DNA of 64,000 nucleotides from Kalaharituber pfeilii (GCA_015179045.1 WHUZ01000105.1:62001-126000); one strand, 5' to 3'; shown: positions 20,026-31,307, counted from the stretch's first letter. Notes: a model not told the origin generated them from the letters alone. Program-made: numbers and translations.

Positions 20026-21174
20026 AAAACAGTATAGCAATCACTAAGAGGAGAAAAGAAGCATGACGGCTCTTGCTTATTATCTTGCTATAACCTATTA
20101 GATTTAGCTTATTCTGCTACATCTCGTGCCATGAGAGAAATGAGTCATACCTGTTAAATTGAGCTTATTCTATTATATCTTGTGCCGTCAAGAGAGGCTT
20201 ATCATACCTGTGAATTAAGGTCATTCTGCCTCATCTTGCGATATGGAAATGTGCCTCATCTTGCGATATGGAAATGGTCCTGCTCTTATTATAGATTGAG
20301 CCCATATCTAGCCATTGATGGAGATCTGTCATAACTGTTAGATTCAGCCCATTCTGCCTCATCTCGTACTGTTGAGAGGGGTCTACAATACCTGTCAAAT
20401 TTAGCTTATCATGTCTCATCTCTCACTACCGAAAGAGCCTGTCATACTTTATCAGTAGAGCTCATACTACTATATCTTTCGCTATCGTGAAGGGTCCACC
20501 ATACCTGTGAAATTGAGCTCATGATAGTCTGTATTGTTGAAGGCTGCCATCCTGTCAGATTGCTTTGCTTCGATTCATGCCTATACCAGATGCAATTCAG
20601 ACATGATTTTGTTGTTGCCATATCTCGCGTAGTTGAGTGGGACCTAGCATACCTGTTAAGTTGAGCTCATGTTAGTATATTTCGCGTGGTTGAGTGGGAC
20701 CTAGCATACCTATTAAGTTGAGTTCATGTTTCCATATCTTATACCATCAAAGAATGCGATCCTGTTAGGTTAAGCTGCTGCCATACTTCATACTGTCAGG
20801 TAGAACGCGTTATACTTGTTAGATTCAGCTCATTCTGCCATATTTCACGCTGTTTAAGAGAGCCTGCCATACCTACAAAATATGCTGTAATATTCGCGTC
20901 AACAAATACAATCTCTATGCATTAGCATATTACACATGTCTGCTAGTAGCGTGGTTGTAGCTGAACTTGATGTCAGAGTAGGAGATAATCCTGGCAGTAT
21001 TAACCGGCAACCTGGAAGTGTACTGATCAACAGCTTATCATCCTACATTGGGTTGCCAGCCGACCTGTGTGATAACAACCAGCGGCTGTAGTGGCCGGCC
21101 CAATGAGCGGCCTAACGCGCAGCCTAATGAGCAGCCCAACGCGCGGCCTGATGAGCTGAATTCAATAACGGCAG

Positions 21175-21590
21175 ATTTTGGGCACACCAGCATGTGGTTC
21201 GTCCCAAATCAGCAATGTCCTAATAGGGCAGCTCAGGCATACTTATCTGAAGATAGTGAGCAGATTGGGTCAATTAAGCGTATCGAGCATATGGAGTACG
21301 GGTATGAGATATAGAGAGTAGAGAATATTGGCCATATTGAGCCTGTTCAGCATATTGGGCATGAATTCCTGACCCAGACTGGGAATTGACCACTGTCGCA
21401 GTGCACATGAGATGTAGAGAGTATTAAGCACATTGAGCACGCCAGGAGGTGCAGAGAATATTAAGCATATTGACTACATGCATGAGGTATAGAAAGTATT
21501 TAGTGTATTGAGCGCACGCATGAGATATTGAACATATTAAGTATATTGAGTATTCACTGCGTGCATGAGATATTGAGCGGAAATGAAATC
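21175..21590 (+). repeat. Interior repeat related to 48290-48512
   Basis: Shares AATCAGCAATGTCCTAATAGGGCA and repeated GAGATATTGRGCATATT / GCACGCATGAGATATTG motifs with 48290-48512. Short degenerate units (TATTGAGC, CATATT) recur. No coding frame. Confidence 0.5.
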
Positions 21591-21686
21591 GGCATGCTGA
21601 AGGTGATATGTACGAATTATGGGGCCACGAAAGGGCCTCACGCCGACCTAATGCTGAAGACGATATATACGAATTAAGGGCCCCAC

Positions 21687-23020
21687 CGACAACAACCACC
21701 TCAGGACGAGCGTTTGGAAGCGACTCAGCAACCACAACGTCCCCCCCGCTGAAACCTACATAGATCGAAAGCTCTCGGAGAGCCGAGTACTTTGATCTAA
21801 TTTTTATTCTCAAATACCCGACAGAGCGAGTTTCCCCCGAGGGGAGAAATTCTGAGAATCCATCAGCTCACCACCTCCGTTGCCAACACATCGACGCGCC
21901 AAGACAATTTGACTGACCAGTGAGAATGGCGCGATCATGGGCCGCAGATTGGGCGGCGATGCAGCGAAAGTTGAGGAACGCGGGCACGGGAGGGTTCTAC
22001 TCGGTGATCAGAGATTTTTGGCATTTTGAGAACCGGACGAACACGCCACCGAGGGAAGGGTTGATAATGTCCTTCGTGTTTGAAGGTCCCGAGTTCCGAC
22101 TCTTACCACCTTCACCACCACCACCGCCGCCACAGACACTGGGGTTCAGCCCCATCACGTCAGTGGAGACGCTTCCGGAGCCACCGCCACCACCACCACC
22201 ACCACCGCCACCGCCACCGCCACCACCTCCACCACCATCGCCACCCGCCGACAGGAAGAAGCGCCAGCGGGAGGCACCACGTGACACCCCCGCCTCCGGG
22301 AGCCGGAAGAGGAAGGGGAAGATGCCTGCGCCAAACTACCCCTACGAAGAGAAACGCCGACTCAGCGAAGAGGAGGCGAAGAAGATCGCAGCGTCGGGCG
22401 CAACACAACCAATTTCACCGCCGCCACCATCACCGAAGCCACAGGCGGCACCACCATCTCCACCACCACCCCCGAGGAGCGAGACGAAGGGGAAGAAGAA
22501 GACACATCCTCCTGCGGGGAACTGGGAGCCGACGCCGAAGCCAAAGGTCAGGACCGGCATCGTTGTACATGGGGTTGCGTTGAGGAGGGATTTGGGGAAG
22601 GTGCAACGGTGGCTGGGAGAGGACAACAAGGACCTGAGGAAGATTGTTGGGGTTCGCTGGTTGAGACGGAAGGACTTACTGGTTGGGGAAGGAAAGAAGA
22701 CGAGTTCGGTGGTAGTTTTTCTGGAGGACCAGCAGGACGTCGACAGGGTCAGGCTCGGAGGAAGATGGTTGAGGGCGTGCCGGTATGATGCCGAAAGGGG
22801 AAAGGGGTGAGGTAGACTGCTGGCCGCTTTCCCTCCCGCAAGACAAATGGAAACAGCGGGAAAGACATGTAATTAGGACAGGGTTGAGGCTTGGGGTATT
22901 TAGGCGGGAAGCTTCTGTCGTGGTTATTAACTTTTCTCTTATTTATATAGCACAGTATCGCCATAGCCCTTAGGGCGGCATGCGATTAATGATATAAAAA
23001 AAAAAAAAAAAAAAAAAAAA
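21687..23020 (+). mobile_element. ORF1-only LINE (element A) with 16-bp target duplication
   Basis: GAATTAAGGGCCCCAC flanks the insertion at 21671-21686 and 23021-23036. The 1334-bp element has a 5' leader of about 240 bp, one open frame (21926-22810), a short 3' UTR, the hairpin ATCGCC...GCGAT with GCCC-TTA-GGGC (about 22949-22987), TAATGATAT and about 25 A. There is no RT. Its tail is the same as that of the RT-encoding LINEs in the window, so it is probably mobilised in trans. It may be full length, since two related copies are shorter. Confidence 0.85.
21926..22810 (+). CDS. Gag/ORF1-like protein of element A
   Basis: 294 aa from the first in-frame ATG (MARSWAADWAAMQRKLRN). An N-terminal segment of about 65 aa is followed by proline-rich stretches (one run of about 20 Pro), a basic patch (RKKRQREAP, SRKRKGKMP), and another Pro/Lys region. 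A conserved C-terminal domain of about 85 aa follows (GIVVHGVALRRDLGKVQRWL ... GVRWLRRKDLL ... SSVVVFLEDQQDVDRVRLGGRWL). The alternation of beta-like VVV/FLE and helix segments resembles the RRM/transposon-gag type domain before zinc knuckles in Tad ORF1, but no CCHC knuckle follows. It probably binds element RNA. The frame is intact. Confidence 0.75.
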   Translation: MARSWAADWAAMQRKLRNAGTGGFYSVIRDFWHFENRTNTPPREGLIMSFVFEGPEFRLLPPSPPPPPPQTLGFSPITSVETLPEPPPPPPPPPPPPPPPPPPPSPPADRKKRQREAPRDTPASGSRKRKGKMPAPNYPYEEKRRLSEEEAKKIAASGATQPISPPPPSPKPQAAPPSPPPPPRSETKGKKKTHPPAGNWEPTPKPKVRTGIVVHGVALRRDLGKVQRWLGEDNKDLRKIVGVRWLRRKDLLVGEGKKTSSVVVFLEDQQDVDRVRLGGRWLRACRYDAERGKG

Positions 23021-23058
23021 GAATTAAGGGCCCCACGCCGACTGCCAGCGTCGGTGTT

Positions 23059-23118
23059 TTTTTTTTTTTTTTTTTTTTATTTCACGTGACCCCGCATGCA
23101 GCTGTTCGCCAAGGCAGG
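23059..23118 (-). mobile_element. 60-bp tail-only insertion, family 2, at an LTR edge
   Basis: GCCAGCGTCGGTGTT is duplicated at 23044-23058 and 23119-23133. The insert (minus) is CCTGCCTTGGCGAACAGCTG, CATGCGGGGTCACGTGAAAT and about 23 A. The duplication includes the first bases of the solo LTR, so it landed after that LTR. Confidence 0.88.
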
Positions 23119-23129
23119 GCCAGCGTCGG

Positions 23130-23345
23130 TGTTACGAAGGTGGTAAACGCAGAGAGTTACCATCCGCCAGGCCAAAAAGACACTTGACTAGCGATACTCG
23201 CTAGTCTTTTGCGTAGCTCATATAGTACACATTTATGCGATCGCGGCGCCTTTCCGGCTATCGCATGTCACTTGCGCATATGCGCATTTCGTATGCTCGC
23301 GCATCCACCGACTGCCCACCCTACGGTTGCGGTGAACCCGTAACA
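23130..23345 (+). repeat. Solo LTR-A
   Basis: 216 bp, TGTTACGAAGG...GTGAACCCGTAACA, with GTCGG at 23125-23129 and 23346-23350. Related copies lie at 16009-16424 and 26610-26812. The TGT...ACA ends and 5-bp duplication fit a Ty3- or copia-type LTR; the class is not decided. Confidence 0.85.
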
Positions 23346-24413
23346 GTCGGAGCGCAGGTCAATTATTGTAATTGCATTGTGGATGCCCAAATGCGCCGAG
23401 ACATAATGATCATTGATCTAAGGTTCACTTGTGGCATCAGGATACGACAGGGTGTAAGATCTAGTGTCAGAGCGCTGGGGTATACAGGGTGCAATGCGAA
23501 AGGCGGATTGCATCAGGGCGCTGGGTAGGTACGTCCGGATGCAACCTTTTTTTTGGTGATGGATGCCCTCTTACGGCACTGCTTAATTGAGATAAAGTTT
23601 ACACTGATTGTAACCGGATCTGGACAACTTGATAGGAGCTGCTCATTACGCTGCTCATTAGGCCGCCGCTTATTGGGCCGGCCACTGCAGCCGGTAGTTA
23701 AGTATTACATGCAAGTCGGCTGGCAATCCACCATAGGATAATGTGCTGTTGATCAATACACTTCAATTCCAGATTGCCGGTATTTCTGACGTCAAGTTCC
23801 GTTGCAACTAGGTTGCCCTCAAACATGTGCGACGTGCCAACGCGCTGAGAACGTATTTGTTGACGCGAAGCTTGCACCACATTTACATGTATGGCTGGTC
23901 TCTCTCGATGGCGTGACATGTGGCAATATGAGACCTGTTGATAGGTATGGCAAACCCCTCCCAATAGCGCGAGATATGGCAATATGCACTCAATTCAACA
24001 GGTATGACAGGTTCTCCCATGATGGCACCAGATATGGCAACAGGGGCTCAACCTGACAGGCATGATAGAACTACCTCGATGGCGTGAGATGTGGCAACAT
24101 GAGCTCAACTTAACAGCTATAGGTCTACCTCGGTGGCGCAAGATATAGCAACATGAGCTGAATTTGACAGGTATGGCAGGCCTCTCTGGACGGTGCAACA
24201 TATGGCAAAATGAGCTGAATTTCAGATGTATGGCAGGCCCCTCTGATATATGGCAAAATAAGCTATATTGACAGATATGGCAACGCTCTGTTGCAGCGAG
24301 ATGTGGCAAAAGGGCCTATATTACATGAAGCTGGAGCGGTACGGTGACCGATGATGGTATGGCATGATAGGATAATGAAGGGGCACCTGGATATAGATCA
24401 CAATAGCTAGAAA

Positions 24414-24917
24414 TACATAATCAGTTGTCAAACAAGGCATACTATCTGCAGTACTTGCCAGCTCATGTTGAGATAAAAAAAAAAAATTTTTTGTATCTCC
24501 GTGAAAATGTATTATCATGAAATGCTTAGCTACAGGCTTCTTCAGTGTCTATAAGTGGTTGATGCTGTGACAGTACATGGCACACTTATCAGTTGCGCAG
24601 AGACGTAATAGAGGCATCTGGAAACTGCCTGGGTGTAAATAACCTTAGTTAGTGCGTCTAGTTATGATTAACAGATAACATGCATCCAGGGTGCATAGGA
24701 CGTTACAATAAATAGATGAGGTGCATTCAGGGCGCACAGAGCCTTAGTTACTGCGCCAGGGTCTAATGAATAGATGACGTGCATCCAGGGCGCACAGAGC
24801 GTTGTTTAGTGCGCCAGGTTACAATGAGTAGATGACGTGCATCCAGGGCGCTCAAGGCGCTTGGGGGGTATTCACATCCCCCGGTGCTTCAGGGCGATTT
24901 TCCGTTTTTGCTGATGT
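24414..24917 (+). repeat. Dispersed repeat R1, copy 2
   Basis: Matches 3456-3866, with an additional segment of about 75 bp around 24462-24536 that contains an A12-T6 stretch. Confidence 0.7.
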
Positions 24918-25354
24918 ATGCAAGTTGGACCTGGTGGTCCGGAATGCATGCTGTATATTAGTGGAGCTCGGGCCCGTCTTTTTTTATGACTAATTTTACT
25001 ACTGAAGGTCATGGCTTCTACGTGTTCTTTTGGTTTTTGTTTCTTTATTCTGCCGCCGATATCTCCTTTGTATATGACCTCCCCCAGGCCCCAGGGCAGG
25101 ATACAAGGATACAAGTAGTGAGTTACAAAATAAAAAAAGCAGTGTGCAAACCTTGCAGCCGCTTGACGTAAGTATGTATCCCTTGCGCGGTTGAAACGTC
25201 GCCTGCATTCGATGCCGGGTGGCGCTACGCCAAGAGACGTCAAGAGACGCGAAGAGACCACCTGTGTAATATCGAAATGCAAGATTGTCATCCGCCATAG
25301 AGAATTCAGTACGTATCTATAGAGAATACTATCGAAATGTCAAAACGCAATTTG

Positions 25355-25398
<44 letters not shown>

Positions 25399-26446
25399 AT
25401 GATAGAGGTACGTCTCTCCATACCAGCCTCGAACTAGATAACCATTCAGTTGCTTACCATTATCCTCATCTTGCATACCAATATACCAATACACGAGTAA
25501 TGACATAAAGAAAAAAAATACAACTATCCGAGCAATAGCCCAGTACTAGTAGCTGCACTACTCACCGCTACAACACTCCCTTATACATACAGAAATTCGC
25601 CATGGCGTGTCTTGTTTGCCATAGTTGCGGAATTATACATTTGAACTACAGGTAGTAGTACAAGCTCGAGGTTGGATCCTTATCGCCTTGATCGGCATGG
25701 ACAAGGTTAGCTGCCGGTATTTAGCTTATACGAGGTCTTACCTACGTAAGATGTCGTAATCCTCCCCCACGAATCTTAGTTTCTGCCTCAATGGCAAGCT
25801 TTTCTATTCAGCCTCAGCGTTAGTGTCGATGGTGCAGGGCTGAGACAACCGAAGACAGGCATGTGCTAGCGTTGCGGCTTTGAAGATTATCGGAACAGGG
25901 TTAACGTTCGTGTAATGTTACACACACGTTAAACCGGCCACCGATTGCGTGGGGGTCTCCACTGGATGCATGGGCCCCTGTTTATTAAATAAATAAATAA
26001 ATAATCCCCGCACTGCAGCCCTTCCCACTTCCCCGCTTCCTCCTGCTTGCATTGCCTAACTCCTTATATGCACCCCTTGCATACGTGCTATCATAGTTCT
26101 TTTGCTCCTTACGTAACACTGTACTTACAAGGGTTCTCAACAAATTCAAATACTTTCTCCACCTGTATCCACACCTTCACTTCTGTTACATATTTTCCTA
26201 TTTGTTTTGTTGCAATTTCCTTTTTTGGGGTTCGGAGATCTTCAAAGACACAGGAATACTGAATAACTGCGACGCGGGAAACTGGAGGCGATATACATCC
26301 ACCTCCCCCCCCACCGCCCTCAACACACATACATATTTTTGCTCACGAGGAATTAGCTTGTTCGCACGCTTAAAAGCGAGGTCAAATGAGTTGGAACATA
26401 GGCGCGTATAAGAGCAGCAGAGCAAAATAGGAATTAGTGTATACTA
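24918..26446. other. Gene-free stretch with long poly(A)
   Basis: Contains an A tract of about 40 (25355-25394) without a recognisable LINE tail in front, and an (AAAT)n microsatellite near 25986-26004. No gene supported. Confidence 0.4.
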
Positions 26447-26609
26447 CCGTATTAACTCACTTAAGAGCAAGAAAATGAACGCGCGCTAGTTCGGTCTTGG
26501 CATGGCTCAGGCGCCATTAATCGCGCTAGCGCGCGGTTCGTGCAATCTTGGCATTACTAAGCACAGGAATGCGATTATACATGGGGGCTAATCTCCAGCT
26601 TCTCTACTC

Positions 26610-26812
26610 TGTCACGGAGGTGGTAAACGCAGAGATTACCGTCCGCCAGGCCAAAAAGACACTTGACTAGTAATGCTCACTAATTCTCTATGTATCTCAT
26701 ATAGCTATTGTGTAACTGCGATGCATTTGCGCATTTGCGCATTGCATTTTTCACATTTTTTTGCTTCACCAGCCGTCCACCCTACGGTCGACGTCGCGGT
26801 GACCCTGTAATA
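26610..26812 (+). repeat. Diverged solo LTR-A inside the pogo-like element
   Basis: TGTCACGGAGGTGGTAAACGC ... GTGACCCTGTAATA, similar along its length to 23130-23345. Ends have drifted and the flanking 5-mers no longer match, so it is older than the 23-kb copy. Confidence 0.75.
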
Positions 26813-26827
26813 TCTCCTACTCTTCCT

Positions 26828-28080
26828 CTAATACTCATCCGCCTGCCAACGGAAATCATATTCGGGCCCATCATCCTCAGTATCACTAATAACTGGAAAG
26901 GAAACTACATGGCTACGCTGTTTTCCATTCAACCTAGCACTTCTTCTAGTTGAAAGTTGCACAGAGGAGTTTTTGAAGCCAAAATTGAATAATGTCAGTA
27001 TTTGCATATGCCTTCTTATTGAACTGAACAACAACACGAGGATCATATCTTGAGGTCTCCCGTTTTCTTACAGCACTTGTACTCTCAGCAACACCACGAA
27101 AGATCAAGAGAGGCTTAACACGAGGCTTTCCGTCTGCAAAAACTGTAAGTTGAATTGTTGCCTGCCGCTTCCCCCACCCAGATTTTTGGCTCTTTACCCA
27201 TACAGTTTTGCTTCCTTTAAACTCATATGATTTGCCCTCCAAGGCAAGGGTGTTTGATCCATGTTCACGATATTGGAAATTGAATATCGTCCAACTCTCT
27301 GCATAACATCGGTAGTGCCATCTCGTAGTTGTGAATTCCGGCGATTGAAGCATAAAAAGTTGGTAATAAGTTCATGGTATTCCTCAGGTGTTTGTTGGGC
27401 TTTGTTGGTTATTGCACGGAGGGTAATTTCGTTACGAGCTAAAAATCGCCGGAACCAGCCTTGAGAAAATCGAAATTGGACCGATGAATCAGGATAAATC
27501 TCACTAAATAGCTGTTTTGAAGTTCGCTCAAACCACCGGTAACGTACAACGCGGCCAATTTGTCGTCTTGCTGTAAAGGCGGTAACAAGTGCTTTCTCAA
27601 GTTCTTTCCATCGCGGAATGTTTTGTCGTATTCGCCGGGATTTTCCATGTGCTTTTAAAAGTAGCTCTTCATTCTATCTAATATTAGCTTTAAGTAAATA
27701 GGTAGTATATAGTAAGAAAGGATATAAACCTTTCTCCATTTTGATATTGTAGCTGCATTTTTCAATCTGAACCTCTGCCGAATCTCTTCCAATGTAGGTT
27801 TTCTAACTCTACCTTTACCATTATCAACTTGTGTATGGCGTGCCCAAGACAGTACACCAAGCTTGAACTCAACAGTTCTACTCCGTTTGCTTTTAGAAGG
27901 TGATGCAGACGGTACAGGGACCCAACGTGGCCTTGCTGCAATAGGTTGTCTATGTGGTCCAGGGCGTTTTTTTAGTGCATTCAATCGATTCTTTTGTAAG
28001 GAGGTTTGTGAGAGCTTAGCTGCCAACTCATTAACTTGTGTTTCAATAACTTGTGGGTTATTAAGAATAGAAGAAATCAT
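26828..28080 (-). pseudogene. pogo-like transposase, broken
   Basis: From about 28080: a helix-turn-helix-like stretch (RVRKPTLEEIRQRFRLKNAATISKWRKV), an intron or break, then VVRYRWFERTSKQLF and FSQGWFRRFLARNEITLRAIT (CENP-B-type HTH), then NMDQTPLP, the first DDE aspartate region. A frameshift follows, then EGKSYEFKGSKTVWVKSQKS and RVKPLLIFRG (DDE_1 core), and IIQFWLQKL. The rest of the catalytic core is missing. The sequence jumps to a C-terminal tail (STRRSARLNGKQRS...FRWQADEY). Frameshift plus deletion make it inactive. Confidence 0.75.
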
Positions 28081-28408
28081 GATGCTCCAGTATAGGTACC
28101 TATGGTATAATGATGATTTCATTAACACTCCACAACGTTTATTTACTCCCCTGATCCCGTCTTCTACTTCTGTGCTCAGATCCATCGTGGTGTTGAGGTT
28201 AGCATCGCGGTAATTCGGGAATCATTATGCGCCCGTGCGTGATACACGCGCACTGGCGCTGAAAGGTTTGCCAAGACCGAACTAGCGCGCGTTTGATTTC
28301 TTGCTCTTATGTGAGTTAATACGGTATTTCCTCGGTCGCTGGTGCAAGTGAGGCGTCCAGTACTGAAGGAAACCAGCAAGGTAACAAAAGAAACACTGCA
28401 CACTGGGG

Positions 28409-30291
28409 ATGAATACGAGTAATACGGATGCCGCTCCGCAGAGGAGGGACAATGAGTGGGGCGCCGGTGCAGGAGACCATGGTGGTACCAGCACTGAGCT
28501 TCCCATCGCAGCTGTCCTGGATCCCCCCACCGAAAATATCAACCCCCCGATGCCAATAGCCATTGAGCCGGAGCAAGCTTCAGCCATGGCTCCAAGCAAC
28601 CGCGAGAGCGTTTCCGTTTACGGCTCCGGCTCCGACTACGACTCCGAGTATTCTGACAGTGATGCGGACTCTGACTCCGGCGCCATCACCCTTTCACACC
28701 ACCTCGTCCTCGACGCGACTTCCGAAAGCGAACTCGAGATGTTTCCAACATCCCGGTTTCTGCGTCAAGAGCCTCCGCCGCCCCCTGGTACGGGTGATTA
28801 CCTCACTGTTGCGCCCCCACCCTACGCTCCTCCGTTCCCCTCCCCTCAACCACGCTACCCCCCTCCCACGTATTACCCCGCGCCTCAACAATACTACCCC
28901 GCCCCTCAACCATACTACCCCGCCGCTCAAACATATTACTCCGCAGCTCAATCATACCACCTCGTCCCGGTGCCCGGACTCGACACAGGCAGACTCAGGA
29001 GGAAAAAATCCAATGCCAAAGGTTCCGAACTACCCCCGCTAACTAACCAACCGCACGAGCTCCACACCCCGCGCGAGCTCGTGGCTGCGGCGGAAATCGA
29101 GGAGTCGTGCTTCGAGACAAGGATCAAGCAGGTTGAATTTGGGAAGTGGGAGGCGAAGGGCCTAGTGGGGATGACAAGGCCGTGTCCGGCTTGTTTGGTG
29201 GTGCTGGAGGTTAATTTCCAACCAAGCGCGGCGGGGGGCGCAGGGCTGAAGAACTCGGAAAAGTGCGGAAAGAAGAGGAGGTGGAGGAAGGAGAAGGTGG
29301 TTAGATTTACCGAGGCGACGCTGGAACTCGAGTTTGAAGATGCTTCGCATGATCCACCTGTGTCGAATCCGGGGCGCATGACCGGCCCAACGATCCTCGG
29401 CTTTGAACCCACGCTTGTAACCGGTGCACCTAGCACTGGGATTCAGACGACCAATTTTGCACTTCAAGTGGGCGCGAACCCACCAGCTGTCGACCAGCTG
29501 ATCCCCGGCCTGCGCGTGCCGCTTCCGACGCCCTGCCTCAACGCATCCTTTGTCACCTCTTCGATATCACCGACCACGTCGGCGGCGGCGATTCACGGAA
29601 CCCTGCGGTCGCATCCGCCGCGGAGGGTGGTCTGGGCGATACAGGAGAATGAAGTGGAGAAGTCGGGAGTACCGAGGAGGATGAAGGTGGCAATCATTGT
29701 GGGATATGTGCGGGGGAGGAGGTTCTTGATGAGGGCCGGGATGAGGGCGACAATGTTTGGGAGTAAGGATGCAGGAGGGCTGGGAACTTGGATCTGGGGA
29801 AGTTCGGGTGCAGGAAAGGTGCAGGTGGTGGCTGGAAGGGATGACGAGCCGGTGTATTTCGAGGACGATTACAGCAGAAGGGTTTCTTCACGTGCTAATA
29901 CCGTGTATTGTGGCAATGACAAGAGTAACAATGGAGAGATGGGTGCCGGGCAGGACGCCCAAGTGTCCGAGATGAAGAATCTGAAGGGGGGGATGGTATC
30001 CACGCAGGTCGCAGCTCGAGCAACCGCTGCAGTCGGTAATGCGGCGGGGGCATGGATATGTATCAGTCGAGCTGGAGAAAGTGGGTTCCGGCCGCCACGG
30101 TAAATGGACCGCAGGCGCTATTAGAGACCAGGAGAGGAAGCTATACTAGTTTCGAGAGCAGCGCGATGTTGGTAGGGGAGCAGGGACAGGAGGAGAGGAA
30201 AGAGAAGGACGATATGAACGCGGACAGGGATCTGAATGGCGTGGACCTGAAGGAGCTGACGAGGATGAAGGGGTGGAGCTGGAACATGTAA
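28409..30291 (+). CDS. Unknown Pro/Tyr-rich protein, possible frameshift near the end
   Basis: ATG at 28409 opens a 564-codon frame to 30103; the C-terminal 79 aa continue in another frame to 30291 (DLNGVDLKELTRMKGWSWNM). The decayed copy at 17.7-18.1 kb reads this region in one frame, so an indel near 30030-30060 has probably shifted it. A 31-bp intron would be too short. Features: Ser/Asp-rich acidic patch (about 70-95), a (Y/P/A)-rich tract with YYPAPQ-type repeats (about 135-190), a CPAC motif (about 257), basic KKRRWRKEK (about 286), then LQVGANPPAVDQLIPGLRVPLPTP. No family recognised and no membrane segment. It may be a degenerating host gene or a passenger of a repeat. Confidence 0.5.
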
Positions 30292-31297
30292 GTGATATGG
30301 CGTAGTTGGATGCATATAAATAACTTTTTCTAACAAGTACTAAAAGGGGCCGGCGAGATAGAGTGTGTATGGTTGATGGTAGTGGAGGTGGTGGTGAGGA
30401 GAGGAAAGGTGTAGAAATTGCGAAGCGGAGATATGGAGCAGGAAAGTATCGCTTGAGTGGATGTAAGTTATAATGTACGTGTCCGTGTTGCGTTGTTTTC
30501 GTGAGCACGAAACGTCCGCTGTTGGTTCTGTATTTCAACTATGGTTGCATGATTAAACAAATATGTCGTGGCGCACGTGGCTAGCAACAATTGGAGCCTG
30601 CCGTTCCGCAAAGCCTAATGCTGGATGCATGCATGGTAGAAGGGGAGATCTATGATGATCCAAGATTACTTGTATACATATTTCGCAGGTCCGGGTGATG
30701 CGCTTTGATAGAAAGATCGAAAAAGCAACTTGCCGTTTGTAAAGCTACGTGGAAGAGGGGAGGGAACTGAACTGGGGTTTGATGACGCTGTGTCCTCCGC
30801 TTCGACGTATAGGCATAGGAGGGAGTTTTTTTTTGCGATGGCTCGCGTCTGGGCTGTGTGCCTGCTCGAGGCTCTTGCATCTATGTATGTAAGTATGTTG
30901 TATGGCTTATTGCACCCGGATATCTGTATGCTGGTTCTGGTCCTCTGGCGGCGCTCCATATCTCGTTGTTCGATGTACTGTGTGCATCTCTTTTCGATAC
31001 GATGCATCTGGTTCCCTGTTTTGTGCGCTTTTCTTATCGAAATCATGCATCCAGTGTCGGTGTTTGCAGTTGAGTCTGTTCATGTCTTCTAGATGTGGTT
31101 CTTCTTCGGCACGTCTGTCTGTCTGCCTTGCGGTCCCTTGCACTCCTAGTGAGCTAGTATCAAGACGCATGACTGCGCCATAACAAGATACAACAAAGCG
31201 ATGGCGAACGCGGCCCGCGAAAAGAGCCCATCGACAAGTTTGTCCATAAGGAGTGGTAGGTTCGCAGGTGCATGTGCAAGTGGAGCTATTTGTATAG
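30292..31297. other. Gene-free stretch
   Basis: Several overlapping small frames on both strands without domain or splice support; no repeat matched within the window. Confidence 0.35.
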
Positions 31298-31307
31298 ACA
31301 AGCTGGA

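Larger units (their letters stand above)
20090..24310. mobile_element. Foldback-like element with subrepeat-built inverted arms
   Basis: The left part (about 20090-21140) and right part (about 23650-24310) are inverted copies. For example, GATCAACAGC..TTATC and GGTTGCCAGCCGAC on the left pair with GTCGGCTGGCAATCC and GGATAATGTGCTGTTGATC on the right. The outer portions are tandem units of about 60-65 bp (sense CCTGTTAAATTGAGCTCATG, then CCATATCTCGCG), roughly 13 on the left and 9 on the right. Long inverted arms made of tandem units resemble foldback elements. Its middle was later hit by an ORF1-only LINE, a LINE tail and an LTR. No transposase was found, and exact ends and duplication are not resolved. 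Confidence 0.65.
26447..28324 (-). mobile_element. pogo/Tc1-type DNA transposon with internal deletion
   Basis: Inverted ends of about 55 bp (left CCGTATTAACTCACTTAAGA...CGCGCTAGTTCGGTCTTGGCA; right the reverse complement with few changes, 28270-28324). TA lies directly outside both ends (26445-26446 and 28325-28326). The interior encodes, on the minus strand, pieces of a CENP-B-HTH/DDE_1 transposase. A copy of LTR-A (26610-26812) sits in the left part. Confidence 0.85.

Noticed and set aside
20090..20900. Regularly spaced repeats reminiscent of a CRISPR array
   Set aside because: Units are degenerate and contiguous, have an inverted counterpart at 23.7-24.3 kb, and the DNA is eukaryotic.
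22080..22590. Long frames rich in His, Gly or Arg overlapping the ORF1-like gene
   Set aside because: They are shadows of the CCACCACCA proline-coding tract in other frames.
24462..24536. A12-T6 segment in repeat R1 copy 2 as another LINE tail
   Set aside because: No hairpin, no TAATGA motif and no flanking duplication.
25355..25394. 40-A tract as the end of a LINE or processed pseudogene
   Set aside because: Neither tail family nor a coding copy precedes it, and no duplication was found; left as simple sequence.
28563..29042. Alternative frame inside the Pro/Tyr-rich gene
   Set aside because: Low-complexity shadow of the repeat-coding region.
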